In this document: in pieces, positions 9,864 to 20,326 of the stretch | How positions within the stretch are numbered: the first letter of the stretch is position 1 | How the letters are laid out: every line of letters begins with the position of its first letter | Assembly (NCBI RefSeq): GCF_009372215.1 | Contig: NZ_LWRV01000094.1 | Location: 1 to 50,228, forward strand | DNA length: 50,228 nt | Source: Acinetobacter portensis | Lineage (GTDB): Bacteria; Pseudomonadota; Gammaproteobacteria; Pseudomonadales; Moraxellaceae | Reading direction: 5' to 3' | Notes under the pieces: generated by a model | Seen by the model: only the letters and a program-made list of their open reading frames with translations | Told to the model about the DNA's origin: nothing | The model's database searches: none | Made by a program: the position numbers and the translations under genes

Positions 9864-12566
9864 ATGGCGTTTTATGGCGATACAGATGCGCAAGAAACCC
9901 AAGAATGGCAAGATGCGTTTGACTCTGTAATTCAACACATGGGTACAGAACGTGGTGCTTTCTTGCTCGAAAAACTATATCAACGTGCGATTGCTAAACA
10001 TGTTCCCATTCAGCGAATAAATACGCCTTACTTAAATACAATTTCAGTAGAAGAACAGCCTGCAATGCCTGGCGACCAAGATATGGAGCGTCGTATTCGC
10101 GCACTTATTCGTTGGAACGCGCTTGCAATGGTTCTTCGTGCGAATAAAACAGGTGATGATTTAGGTGGTCACTTAGCAAGTTTTGCATCATCTGCAACTT
10201 TATATGATGTTGGTTTTAACCACTTCTTCCGTGCGAATAATGAAAACTTCGGTGGTGATATGATTTATTACCAAGGGCATTGTGCTCCTGGTATTTATGC
10301 ACGTTCATTCCTTGAAGGTCGTTTGACTGAAGAGCATTTAAATAATTTCCGTCGTGAAGTGGACGGTGTTGGTATCCCAAGCTATCCGCATCCATATTTA
10401 ATGCCTGACTACTGGCAGTTCCCAACAGTATCTATGGGTCTTGGTCCAATCATGTCGATTTACCAAGCACATATTCAAAAATACTTAATGAACCGCGGTT
10501 TAATTAAAGAAGAAAACCGTAAGGTGTGGGCTTACCTTGGTGATGGTGAAATGGATGAGCCAGAAAGTACTGGTGCTATTTCACTTGCAGGTCGTGAAAA
10601 GCTAGATAACCTGATTTGGGTTGTAAACTGTAACCTACAGCGCTTAGATGGTCCTGTACGTGGTAACGGTAAAATCATTCAAGAACTTGAATCATTATTC
10701 CGTGGTGCAGGTTGGCGTGTGATTAAGGTAGTTTGGGGACGTCATTGGGATCCACTACTGGCAAAAGATGAAACTGGCGCACTTAAAGCGGTAATGGAAG
10801 AAACAGTTGATGGTGAATATCAACGTTACCAAGTAAAAGGTGGCGCATATACACGTGAGAAATTCTTCGGCAAATACCCTGAAGCGGCTGAACTCGTAAA
10901 AGATTTAAGCGATGAAGATATCGATAATTTAAATCGTGGTGGTCATGACCCGTACAAAGTATTTGCAGCTTATGCAGAGGCATGTACTGCGAAAGGTCAA
11001 CCAACAGTAATTCTTGCGAAAACAGTAAAAGGTTACGGTTTATCTGAAGAAATTGAAGCGGTTAACAAAACGCATCAAATCAAAAAGATGCAAATCGAAT
11101 CTTTAAAATATGTACGTGATCGTTTCAACTTGCCATTTAATGATGAGCAATTAGAAGAAGTGCCTTTCTATCGTCCAAGCGAAAACTCGCCTGAATTGAA
11201 ATATATGAAAGCACGTCGTGAAGCTTTAGGCGGTTATTTACCTGCACGTCGTAAAGAAAGTGAACAACTTGCTATCCCTGAATTATCTGTATTCGATGCA
11301 GTGCTGAAAGGTTCAAATGGTAAAGAGCAATCGACTACGATGGTGATGGTTCGTTTAATTGCTGCACTTCTTAAAGAAAAAGCAATTAAAGATCGTGTAG
11401 TACCAATCGTACCTGATGAAGCACGTACATTTGGTTTGGAAGGCATGTTCCGTCAGTTGGGTATTTACGCAGCGAATGGTCAGCAATACACACCTGAAGA
11501 CCAAGAACAGTTAATGCATTATCGTGAAGCAAAAGATGGTCATATGCTTCAAGAAGGGATTAACGAAGCAGGTGCGATGAGTGCTTGGGCGGCGTTGGCA
11601 ACAAGTTATTCAACCAATAACTTACCAATGATTCCAATGTACATGTACTACTCTATGTTTGGTTTCCAACGTATTGGTGACATTGCATGGGCTGCAGGCG
11701 ATGCACAAGCACAAGGCTTCTTGTTAGGTGCAACAGCAGGTCGTACAACGCTAAATGGTGAAGGTTTACAACACCAAGATGGTCATTCACACATTCTTGC
11801 AAATACCATTCCAAACTGCGTGTCTTATGACCCTTGTTTTGGTTACGAATTAGCAGTAATTGTGCATGATGGTTTACAGCGTATGTATGTGAATCAAGAG
11901 CGTATTTTCTATTACTTAACTGTAATGAACGAAAACTACGAGCATCCAGAAATGCCACAAGGTGTTGAGGAAGGCATTAAACGTGGTATGTACTTACTAC
12001 AAGAAGATGAAAAAGCCACTGTTCAATTGATGGGTTCAGGTGTAATTCTTCGTGAAGTCATTAAAGCAGCACAAATTCTACGTGATGAATACCAAATTCA
12101 TTCAAATGTCTTCAGCGTAACAAGCTTTAACGAGCTTGCACGTGATGGTATGGCGTGTGAAGAATATAACCGCCTACATCCAATGGCTGATGTTGCAAAA
12201 GAAGCATGGGTATCTGAACAGCTTCGTGGCACTAAAGGTATTGTTGTTTCTGCAACAGACCATATGCGTGCATATAGCGAACAAATTCGTGCGTATCTTC
12301 CAGACAGCCGTCCATTCGTAGCATTAGGTACAGATGGTTATGGTCGTTCAGATTCACGCGCTAAATTACGTAGCTACTTTGGTGTAGATGCCGCGCACAT
12401 TGTTGTTGCGACATTGAAAAAATTAGCAGATGAAGGTGAAGTAGATGCGCGCTTAGTTAAAGACGCAATCTCTACATTTGAATTAGATACAGATCGTCCT
12501 GTGGCTTGGGCTCCTCAAGCAACTCCATCTGTACAAGCTGTAGCAGACTACAAAGAGGAGAAATAA
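9864..12566 (+). CDS. aceE: AceE, pyruvate dehydrogenase E1 (homodimeric type)
   Basis: AceE is the thiamine-diphosphate E1 subunit that decarboxylates pyruvate and passes the acetyl group to the lipoyl arms of AceF. The 900-residue length fits the single-chain E1 of gammaproteobacteria (about 890). The ThDP-binding motif begins with GDGEMDEPES near residue 227 and closes with the NLIWVVNCNLQ asparagine near residue 258. The downstream pyrimidine-binding and transketolase C-terminal regions are present. It is preceded by a TATAAT box and followed two bases later by aceF, with AGAGGAG at the end of aceE acting as the aceF ribosome-binding site. No pdhR-like regulator gene is adjacent, unlike in E. 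coli, and lpd is not in the window. Confidence 0.98.
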   Translation: MAFYGDTDAQETQEWQDAFDSVIQHMGTERGAFLLEKLYQRAIAKHVPIQRINTPYLNTISVEEQPAMPGDQDMERRIRALIRWNALAMVLRANKTGDDLGGHLASFASSATLYDVGFNHFFRANNENFGGDMIYYQGHCAPGIYARSFLEGRLTEEHLNNFRREVDGVGIPSYPHPYLMPDYWQFPTVSMGLGPIMSIYQAHIQKYLMNRGLIKEENRKVWAYLGDGEMDEPESTGAISLAGREKLDNLIWVVNCNLQRLDGPVRGNGKIIQELESLFRGAGWRVIKVVWGRHWDPLLAKDETGALKAVMEETVDGEYQRYQVKGGAYTREKFFGKYPEAAELVKDLSDEDIDNLNRGGHDPYKVFAAYAEACTAKGQPTVILAKTVKGYGLSEEIEAVNKTHQIKKMQIESLKYVRDRFNLPFNDEQLEEVPFYRPSENSPELKYMKARREALGGYLPARRKESEQLAIPELSVFDAVLKGSNGKEQSTTMVMVRLIAALLKEKAIKDRVVPIVPDEARTFGLEGMFRQLGIYAANGQQYTPEDQEQLMHYREAKDGHMLQEGINEAGAMSAWAALATSYSTNNLPMIPMYMYYSMFGFQRIGDIAWAAGDAQAQGFLLGATAGRTTLNGEGLQHQDGHSHILANTIPNCVSYDPCFGYELAVIVHDGLQRMYVNQERIFYYLTVMNENYEHPEMPQGVEEGIKRGMYLLQEDEKATVQLMGSGVILREVIKAAQILRDEYQIHSNVFSVTSFNELARDGMACEEYNRLHPMADVAKEAWVSEQLRGTKGIVVSATDHMRAYSEQIRAYLPDSRPFVALGTDGYGRSDSRAKLRSYFGVDAAHIVVATLKKLADEGEVDARLVKDAISTFELDTDRPVAWAPQATPSVQAVADYKEEK

Positions 12567-12568
12567 GT

Positions 12569-14518
12569 ATGCAAATTACAACTCCTGATATTGGTGTAGA
12601 CAAAGCAACTGTTGCTGAAATTTTGGTAAAAGTTGGCGATACCATTGCAGTTGATGACAGTGTTGTTTTACTTGAGTCTGATAAAGCCTCTGTTGAAGTG
12701 CCTAGCACTTCAGCAGGCGTAGTAAAAAGCATCTTAATTAACTTAGGCGACAGTGTTGCTGAAGGTGCTGTACTGATTGAGCTTGAAGGTTCAGGTCAAA
12801 TGGAAGCTCCAGTTGCTGAAGCACCGAAAGCTGAAGAAAAGCCTGCTCCTGTTGTAGAAGCTAAAGTTGAAGCAACTCCTCAAGTAACAGCAGCAACTTC
12901 GCAAGTCGTTGATGTTCAAGTGCCAGATATTGGTGTTGAAAAAGCAATTGTAGGCGAGGTTTTGGTTGCAGTGGGCGATACCATTGCAATTGATGACAGT
13001 ATTGTCGTTGTTGAATCTGACAAAGCAACTGTTGAAGTTCCAAGTACTGTTGCAGGTGTGGTTGAATCAATTAGTATTCAAGTGGGCGACAGCGTAAAAG
13101 AGGGTGTAGTGATTCTTAAAGTGAAAACTGAAGGATCTTCATCTACAACACCTGCTACACCAGCAAAAACTGAAACAGCTCCTGTAGCTCAAGCACCCGT
13201 TGCATCAGCGCCAACAGTAACGACAACTGCTGCAGGTCCTGTAGAAGTTGCTGTACCTGATTTAGGTGTTGATAAAGCAGCTGTGGCTGAAATTTTAGTT
13301 GCTGTAGGCGATAAAGTTGAAAAAGACCAAAGCATTATTGTTGTTGAGTCGGATAAAGCAACTGTTGAAGTACCAAGTACAACAGCAGGCGTAATTAAAG
13401 CAATTCACGTGACATTGGGTCAAAATGTTTCTGAAGGTATTGCCTTAGTGACAATCGAAGCTGAAGGACAAGTAGTTTCTACTCCAGCACCTGCGGTAAA
13501 AACTGAAGCACCTAAAGCTACTGCTCCTGTTGCAGAAGTTAAAGTACAAACGACTGCTCCTGTTGCTACAGGTGGTGTAGATAAACTTACGAAAGAGCAA
13601 AATGCTGCAAATTCGAAAGTTTATGCAGGTCCTGCTGTTCGTAAACTTGCACGTGAATTAGGCGTTGTATTGGCAGATGTTAAAGCATCTGGTCCACATG
13701 CACGTTTAATGAAAGAAGACTTATTCGCTTATGTGAAAACACGTTTAACGACACCTCAAGCTGCTCCTGTTGCACAAACAGCGGTATCTGCAGGCTTGCC
13801 CAAGCTTCCAAGTTTTGATGCCTTTGGCGGTGTGGAAGAGAAAGTATTGACACGTTTACAACAAGTGTCGATTCCACAACTTTCTTTGAATAACTACATT
13901 CCGCAAGTGACTCAGTTTGATTCGGCTGATATTACTGAGCTTGAAGCGTGGCGTAATGATCTTAAAGGCAACTTTAAGAAAGAAGGCATTAGCTTAACGA
14001 TTATGGCCTTCATCATTAAAGCGGTAGCTCATCTTCTTAAAGAAGAACGTGAGTTTGCAGGTCACTTAGCTGATGATGGTAAATCTGTTCTATTACGTAA
14101 TGAAATCCATATGGGTATTGCTGTTGCAACGCCAGATGGCTTAACAGTTCCTGTATTACGTAATCCAGATCAAAAATCTATTAAAGATATTGCTGTTGAG
14201 TTGGGTGTGTTGGGTCAAAAAGCACGTGATAAGAAACTTTCTCCGAAAGATCTTCAAGGTGCGAACTTCACTATTTCAAGCCTAGGTGCAATTGGCGGTA
14301 CAGCATTTACCCCACTTGTAAACTGGCCTCAAGTTGCAATTTTGGGTATTTCACCTGCAACAATGCAACCTGTTTGGAATGGTCAAGGTTTTGATCCGAA
14401 GTTAATGCTTCCATTGTCATTGTCATACGATCACCGTGTGATTAATGGTGCAGATGCAGCACGCTTTACCAATAAATTAACGAAACTTTTAAAAGATATT
14501 CGTACTTTGTTAATCTAA
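12569..14518 (+). CDS. aceF: AceF, dihydrolipoyl acetyltransferase (E2) with three lipoyl domains
   Basis: AceF is the core of the pyruvate dehydrogenase complex, transferring acetyl groups from its lipoyl arms to CoA. The ATG at 12569, with AGAGGAG upstream, gives 649 residues; an in-frame upstream start inside aceE would add 21 non-homologous residues. Three tandem lipoyl domains carry modified lysines at K39, K152 and K263 (each in ESDKA), joined by Ala/Pro-rich linkers. A peripheral-subunit-binding domain follows at about 352-388 (VYAGPAVRKLARELG). The catalytic domain ends with SYDHRVINGAD, His622 being the catalytic residue. Asn626 replaces the more usual Asp; as I recall, Azotobacter E2p also has Asn, so this is not a defect. 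A terminator follows. Confidence 0.98.
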   Translation: MQITTPDIGVDKATVAEILVKVGDTIAVDDSVVLLESDKASVEVPSTSAGVVKSILINLGDSVAEGAVLIELEGSGQMEAPVAEAPKAEEKPAPVVEAKVEATPQVTAATSQVVDVQVPDIGVEKAIVGEVLVAVGDTIAIDDSIVVVESDKATVEVPSTVAGVVESISIQVGDSVKEGVVILKVKTEGSSSTTPATPAKTETAPVAQAPVASAPTVTTTAAGPVEVAVPDLGVDKAAVAEILVAVGDKVEKDQSIIVVESDKATVEVPSTTAGVIKAIHVTLGQNVSEGIALVTIEAEGQVVSTPAPAVKTEAPKATAPVAEVKVQTTAPVATGGVDKLTKEQNAANSKVYAGPAVRKLARELGVVLADVKASGPHARLMKEDLFAYVKTRLTTPQAAPVAQTAVSAGLPKLPSFDAFGGVEEKVLTRLQQVSIPQLSLNNYIPQVTQFDSADITELEAWRNDLKGNFKKEGISLTIMAFIIKAVAHLLKEEREFAGHLADDGKSVLLRNEIHMGIAVATPDGLTVPVLRNPDQKSIKDIAVELGVLGQKARDKKLSPKDLQGANFTISSLGAIGGTAFTPLVNWPQVAILGISPATMQPVWNGQGFDPKLMLPLSLSYDHRVINGADAARFTNKLTKLLKDIRTLLI

Positions 14519-14584
14519 TATTTCGCATGATTCTTTTGTTTTTTCTCTTTTTTTTAGAGGAAGTATAAAGAGGGTGAAAAAGGG

Positions 14585-14610
14585 AAAACCTGCTTCGGCA
14601 GGTTTTTTTT
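14585..14610 (+). terminator. Rho-independent terminator after aceF
   Basis: AAAACCTGC-TTCG-GCAGGTTTT with a UUCG tetraloop and a T run. It ends the aceEF transcript. Confidence 0.92.
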
Positions 14611-14613
14611 GGT

Positions 14614-14642
14614 TTGAAAATTCAACTGAAATTGTTTATAAT
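14614..14642 (+). promoter_or_regulatory. Promoter of the manganese-exporter gene
   Basis: TTGAAA (14614-14619), a 17-base spacer and a perfect TATAAT (14637-14642). The predicted start is near 14649, giving a leader of about 215 bases that contains the riboswitch. Confidence 0.8.
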
Positions 14643-14648
14643 GGCTAC

Positions 14649-14852
14649 ACTTCATTGGGGAGTAGCCGCCTTTTGCGCAAAGCGAAAGGGTGATGATCAA
14701 CATATTTGTTCTAAACAAGAACATGGTCATCATAGCAAATAACCAAATGAGCTTTTCCTAAAGCTTTCTTTTGTTGGCAAGACCTTTGATTTACCACTCT
14801 GCACATTGGCTAGCAGGAGGGGTGAGTCATTGGTATATGTTATTGCTAGCCA
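14649..14852 (+). promoter_or_regulatory. yybP-ykoY (manganese) riboswitch leader
   Basis: The leader holds the two signature segments of this aptamer class: GGGGAGTAGC at 14657-14666 and GCAAGACCTTTGAT at 14777-14790. Between them is a long arm: GATGATCA pairs with TGGTCATC, capped by TGTTC/GAACA. After the aptamer a perfect 9-bp stem TGGCTAGCA (14807-14815) / TGCTAGCCA (14844-14852) encloses AGGAGGGGTG. It has no T run, so control of translation is likelier than termination. The class is known to sense Mn(II) and to turn on Mn exporters, and the downstream gene is of that type. The identification is from the motifs and the gene; no covariance model was run. Confidence 0.88.
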
Positions 14853-14864
14853 GAGAAACACATC

Positions 14865-15443
14865 ATGCTTTCAGCTTTTTTCATTTCTTTAGTTGTTGTT
14901 GCTCTTTCTGAAATGGGTGATAAAACACAACTACTTGCATTGCTTCTTGCCGCACGATTCCGTAAACCTGTTCCTATTCTTTGTGCTATTTTTCTAGCGA
15001 CCGTTGTCAATCATGGTGTTTCTGCTGTACTTGGTCAATGGATTACAACTGTACTTAGCCCAACAATTTTATTATGGATTGTATCTTTAGGCTTTATTGG
15101 TATGGCAATTTGGATGCTTATTCCAGATGAATTAGGCGATGAGTCTGAAAGTATTAATAAATGGCAAAAATATGGTGTATTTGGTGCAACATTTGTTTTG
15201 TTCTTTTTAGCTGAAATTGGCGATAAAACTCAAATTGCGACAGTTGCATTGGCAGCCCGATTTGACAGCATTGGTTGGGTAACATTAGGTACAACTCTTG
15301 GTATTATGTTAGTGAACGCACCTGCTGTTTTCATTGGTAATAAGCTTGCTGAAAAACTTCCTATTTCACTTATTCATAAAATTGGTGCTTTAGTTTTCTT
15401 AGTGATTGGTATTGCTGCATTGGCACAACATTATTTCTTTTAA
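14865..15443 (+). CDS. UPF0016/GDT1-TMEM165 family manganese exporter (MneA-like)
   Basis: The 192-residue membrane protein has two homologous halves. Each carries the family signature E-x-G-D-K-T: SEMGDKTQLLALLLAARF from residue 15 and AEIGDKTQIATVALAARF near residue 117. These acidic motifs line the cation path in the family, and bacterial members such as Vibrio cholerae MneA export Mn(II). About six hydrophobic segments are visible. The yybP-ykoY riboswitch directly upstream supports a role in Mn detoxification. The ATG at 14865 has only AGAGAA as a ribosome site, just outside the leader hairpin. It is a single-gene transcript with its own promoter and terminator. Confidence 0.9.
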   Translation: MLSAFFISLVVVALSEMGDKTQLLALLLAARFRKPVPILCAIFLATVVNHGVSAVLGQWITTVLSPTILLWIVSLGFIGMAIWMLIPDELGDESESINKWQKYGVFGATFVLFFLAEIGDKTQIATVALAARFDSIGWVTLGTTLGIMLVNAPAVFIGNKLAEKLPISLIHKIGALVFLVIGIAALAQHYFF

Positions 15444-15459
15444 AATAGACTGAAAATTA

Positions 15460-15491
15460 AAAAAACCCGAGTTTTAAGCTTGGGTTTTTTT
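15460..15491 (+). terminator. Rho-independent terminator after the Mn exporter gene
   Basis: Stem AAAAAACCCGAG / CTTGGGTTTTTT (12 bp with one G-U pair) around TTTTAAG, then T run. Confidence 0.9.
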
Positions 15492-15623
15492 GTGATTTAA
15501 ATCTCAAATGTTTGATATTATTAAAAATATTTAAACCATATTCGTTGTAAGTTTTTGTAATTAAATATATGTTATCCCCATATAGAAATATGTTTTTTAA
15601 AATTAAAAATTTGGGGATTTGGC

Positions 15624-16421
15624 ATGGCATTTGACCGCACTACATCGCAAGTATTATTTGATAATGGGTCACATAAATGTATTAGCTTTACCAGTTTGGT
15701 AAAAGGCGAGGGTGTGCAGGCTAACCAATTTTTAATTATTGATAATGAGCGAGCAGCAGTCCTCGACCCAGGTGGTGACTTAACTTATGTTCCACTGACG
15801 ATGGAATTGAATAAATATACGCGTCTTGCCAATCTTGATTATGTAATGGCTTCACATCAAGACCCCGATATTATTACTTCAATGCCGCGTTGGTTGGTCT
15901 ACACAGAAGCAAAAGTCGTGGCTTCAAAATTATGGGCACGTTTCTTACCCCATTTAAATTCGGCATTTATGAGTGACCGAATGAAGGGGAGTTGGTTAGA
16001 ACGTTTGGTTGAATTACCTGACCAAGGTCAAAGTATTCAATTAGGAAACTCTTCAATTATTGCTGTGCCTGCACATTTTTTACATTCTGTGGGTAATTTT
16101 CAATTCTACGATCCAATCTCAAAAATTTTATTTTCAGGGGATATGGGCGCATCTATGGTTGAAGATGCAGGTATACCACTTGAAAATTTTGAAGACCACA
16201 TTCCAAAAATGAAAGGCTTTCATCAACGATATATGTGTAATAACAAAATCATCCGTCTTTGGGTAAAAATGGTACGTACCATGGATGTAGAGAGTATTGT
16301 TCCTCAACATGGGACACCATTTATTGGCAAAGAACAGGTGAATCAATTCTTAGATTGGATTGAAACGCTTGAGTGTGGCACAGACTTAATGGATGAGCGT
16401 GTATTTACGTTTCCAACATAA
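15624..16421 (+). CDS. ODP-type diiron beta-lactamase-fold protein
   Basis: The 265-residue protein has the metallo-beta-lactamase fold of flavodiiron proteins but no flavodoxin or rubredoxin domain, as in the oxygen-binding diiron protein (ODP) group. All six metal ligands can be placed: H78, D80 and D82 in SHQDPDI, H154 in FLHSVGNF, D173 in FSGDMG and H229 in PQHG. The usual HxExDH motif is changed: Asp80 stands for Glu and Ile83 replaces the second His, so it is probably not a hydrolase. Relatives bind O2 or NO at the diiron site and often act as sensors. A GGGGATT site precedes the ATG. It is monocistronic, between the Mn exporter and guaB, with no partner gene. Its function here is unknown. 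Confidence 0.8.
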   Translation: MAFDRTTSQVLFDNGSHKCISFTSLVKGEGVQANQFLIIDNERAAVLDPGGDLTYVPLTMELNKYTRLANLDYVMASHQDPDIITSMPRWLVYTEAKVVASKLWARFLPHLNSAFMSDRMKGSWLERLVELPDQGQSIQLGNSSIIAVPAHFLHSVGNFQFYDPISKILFSGDMGASMVEDAGIPLENFEDHIPKMKGFHQRYMCNNKIIRLWVKMVRTMDVESIVPQHGTPFIGKEQVNQFLDWIETLECGTDLMDERVFTFPT

Positions 16422-16449
16422 ATAAAAGCATAAGAATTGAACCTAAAAG

Positions 16450-16516
16450 GCAATATTTCTAAAAAATTTCAGTTAAAAATGATGTTTGGCTGATGAGTGA
16501 AGGATGGAAATATTGC
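16450..16516. repeat. 10-base inverted repeat with a 47-base loop
   Basis: GCAATATTTC (16450-16459) and GAAATATTGC (16507-16516) are perfect inverted arms, followed on the plus strand by TTTAATTTTG. It could be the ODP gene's terminator or an RNA structure. The long loop makes a classic terminator unlikely. Confidence 0.4.
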
Positions 16517-16687
16517 TTTAATTTTGAATATTAAATTTGGGTTGGGCTTGTTGTACTAATTGTCGTTTTTTTGATTTAAATTTTCTAGATGTTATTGTTA
16601 CGAAAAAATATATTATTTAAGTACCTGAGTTTTATTAAGTTAAAATGAAAAGCAAGAGTAAAAATAAATATTTGATAATAATCAATG

Positions 16688-18210
<1,523 letters not shown>

Positions 18211-18230
18211 TTTTTCGTAGTTTTTACTCG

Positions 18231-18262
18231 AAAAAGCCGTCAGAGTTATGACGGCTTTTTTG
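18231..18262 (+). terminator. Rho-independent terminator after guaB
   Basis: Perfect 12-bp stem AAAAAGCCGTCA / TGACGGCTTTTT around a 6-base loop, then T run. Confidence 0.93.
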
Positions 18263-18327
18263 TTTTTGGTGTAAAGTAATTAATATAAATGTGATGATGA
18301 AGATCACCATCAAGAAGTGAGTAGAAC

Positions 18328-19659
18328 ATGAGTTATTTTGGTACCGACGGAATTCGAGGCAAATTTGGTGAGTTGCCAATTACACCTGAATTTGCTTTGA
18401 AATTAGGGTTTGCCGCAGGTAAAGTATTAAAAAATTATAGTAAAAAAAGTAAGCCTATTGTTGTTCTTGGGAAAGATACACGCCTTTCAGGTTATATTTT
18501 AGAAGCAGCGTTACAAGCAGGCTTAAATGCCGCAGGAGTTTATGTTCATTTACTTGGACCATTACCAACACCTGCTATTGCTCACTTAACACGTGCATTA
18601 CATGCAAGTTTAGGTATTGTAATTTCAGCTTCACATAATCCGTATTTCGACAACGGTATTAAGTTTTTCTCCGGCGAAGGCAAAAAACTCCCTGATGAAA
18701 TTCAAGAAGCCATTAACAAAGAATTAGAAAACGATATTTACATTGAAGACACTGCAAACTTAGGTAAAAGCGTACGTGTTAAAGATGCGAATGGTCGCTA
18801 TATTGAATTTTGTAAATCGACTTTCCCATATCATTTAGACTTGAACGACTTAACCATTGTTGTCGATTGTGCAAATGGTGCTGCTTATAACGTGGGCCCT
18901 GCTGTATTCCGTGAGCTTGGTGCAAAAGTTGTTGCTATTCACAATGAGCCAAATGGTTTAAATATCAATGAAAATTGTGGTTCAACGCATCCTGAAAGCT
19001 TACAAAAGGCAGTTATAGAGAACAAAGCAGATTTAGGTATTGCTTTTGATGGTGATGCTGACCGTGTCATTTTAGTCGATAAAAATGGCGAGCAAATAAC
19101 AGGCGACCATATTTTATATATTTTAGCGACTCAAGCGAAAAACAAACCTGCAGGTATTGTGGGTACGGTTATGAGTAATATGGCTTTGGAAATTGCACTT
19201 GATCAAGCACAAGTGAAATTACATCGTGCCAAAGTAGGCGATCGTTATGTACTTCAAGGTTTAGAAGATAATAAGTGGGCGATTGGTGGTGAACCATCAG
19301 GTCATATTCTTACCTTAGATAAGAGCACAACAGGCGATGCAATTATTGCAGCACTTCAAGTTTTAACCGTAATGGTAGAACAGAAAAAAGCGCTTCATGA
19401 ATTGGTCGAGGGCTTTACACTATTACCAAATGTCTTGGTGAATGTTCGTTTGGCTGCAATGTTTGACCCGTATGCTGTGCCTGCTTTAGTTGCTGAATTT
19501 AATAAAGCAGAAGAACAACTTAAAGGTCGAGGTCGTCTCTTAATTCGTAAATCCGGAACTGAGCCCGTAATTCGTGTTATGGTCGAAGGGAACGATTTAG
19601 AAGAAGTAACCGCATTGGCAAATCATTTGGCTGATGCTGTACGTGCTAATGCAGCTTAG
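18328..19659 (+). CDS. glmM: GlmM, phosphoglucosamine mutase
   Basis: GlmM converts glucosamine-6-phosphate to glucosamine-1-phosphate for UDP-GlcNAc synthesis, feeding peptidoglycan and lipid A. The 443-residue protein starts with the family motif YFGTDGIRG. The phosphorylated serine is S102 in SASHNP, the metal-binding loop is [13 protein letters not shown], the sugar loop is GGEPSGH, and the phosphate-binding segment is [23 protein letters not shown] precedes the ATG. It is followed after 10 bases by pdxH and then, with no gap, by recJ, so the three probably share a transcript. The grouping has no obvious metabolic logic. Confidence 0.98.
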   Translation: MSYFGTDGIRGKFGELPITPEFALKLGFAAGKVLKNYSKKSKPIVVLGKDTRLSGYILEAALQAGLNAAGVYVHLLGPLPTPAIAHLTRALHASLGIVISASHNPYFDNGIKFFSGEGKKLPDEIQEAINKELENDIYIEDTANLGKSVRVKDANGRYIEFCKSTFPYHLDLNDLTIVVDCANGAAYNVGPAVFRELGAKVVAIHNEPNGLNINENCGSTHPESLQKAVIENKADLGIAFDGDADRVILVDKNGEQITGDHILYILATQAKNKPAGIVGTVMSNMALEIALDQAQVKLHRAKVGDRYVLQGLEDNKWAIGGEPSGHILTLDKSTTGDAIIAALQVLTVMVEQKKALHELVEGFTLLPNVLVNVRLAAMFDPYAVPALVAEFNKAEEQLKGRGRLLIRKSGTEPVIRVMVEGNDLEEVTALANHLADAVRANAA

Positions 19660-19669
19660 GTAATTCATT

Positions 19670-20326
19670 ATGAATGATGTTATTAAAGATTTGAGTGAGC
19701 TTCGTTTAAGTTATCAAAAAGGTGAGTTACATGAAGATCAAATTGAGCAACATCCGCATGAACAATTCCTAAATTGGTTTAATCATGCTTTAGAAGCACA
19801 GCTTCATGAACCGTATGCAATGTCTTTGGCGACAGCAAATTCGCAAGGTCGTCCGCATGTTCGTACGGTTTTGCTACGTGGTGCAACTGAAGCAGGTTAT
19901 GATTTTTATACCAATTATGATAGCCAAAAAGGCATCGATTTAGCAGAAAATCCGTATGCTGAATTATTGTTTTATTGGCAAGAGCAAGAACGTCAAATTC
20001 GTGTTTCAGGTCGAGTTGTGAAAATCTCTGAAATCGAGTCGACTGATTATTATCACAAACGACCTCGTGATAGCCAAATTGCAGCGCATATTAGTACGCC
20101 ACAAAGTGGTGTGATTGCCAATCGTGAAGAGTTGCAAAATCGCTTTCAAAAACTTCATGATGATGTTCAGGACAAATCTGAATTATCGAAACCCATTTTT
20201 TGGGGTGGTTACCGCTTAGAGCCTGAATATTACGAGTTTTGGCAAGGTCGTCCAAATCGTTTACATGATCGTATTACTTATGAAAGAATTGATGGTGTAT
20301 GGAAAATTCAGCGATTGATGCCTTAA
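19670..20326 (+). CDS. pdxH: PdxH, pyridoxamine/pyridoxine 5'-phosphate oxidase
   Basis: PdxH is the FMN enzyme that makes pyridoxal 5'-phosphate from pyridoxine or pyridoxamine phosphate. The 218-residue length is normal. Family segments are seen in order: AMSLATANSQGRPHVRTVLLRG, the FMN-site FYTNYDSQKG, FYWQEQERQIRVSGRV, the SQIAAH stretch, and the C-terminal FWQGRPNRLHDR with the substrate-binding arginine and histidine. The start follows a weak GGTAATTC site. It lies between glmM and recJ and abuts recJ exactly. Confidence 0.97.
   Translation: MNDVIKDLSELRLSYQKGELHEDQIEQHPHEQFLNWFNHALEAQLHEPYAMSLATANSQGRPHVRTVLLRGATEAGYDFYTNYDSQKGIDLAENPYAELLFYWQEQERQIRVSGRVVKISEIESTDYYHKRPRDSQIAAHISTPQSGVIANREELQNRFQKLHDDVQDKSELSKPIFWGGYRLEPEYYEFWQGRPNRLHDRITYERIDGVWKIQRLMP

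Noticed and set aside
14435..14449. Asn instead of Asp in the catalytic DHRxxxG motif of AceF
   Set aside because: As I recall, Azotobacter-type E2p also has Asn here and is active, so it is a known variant.
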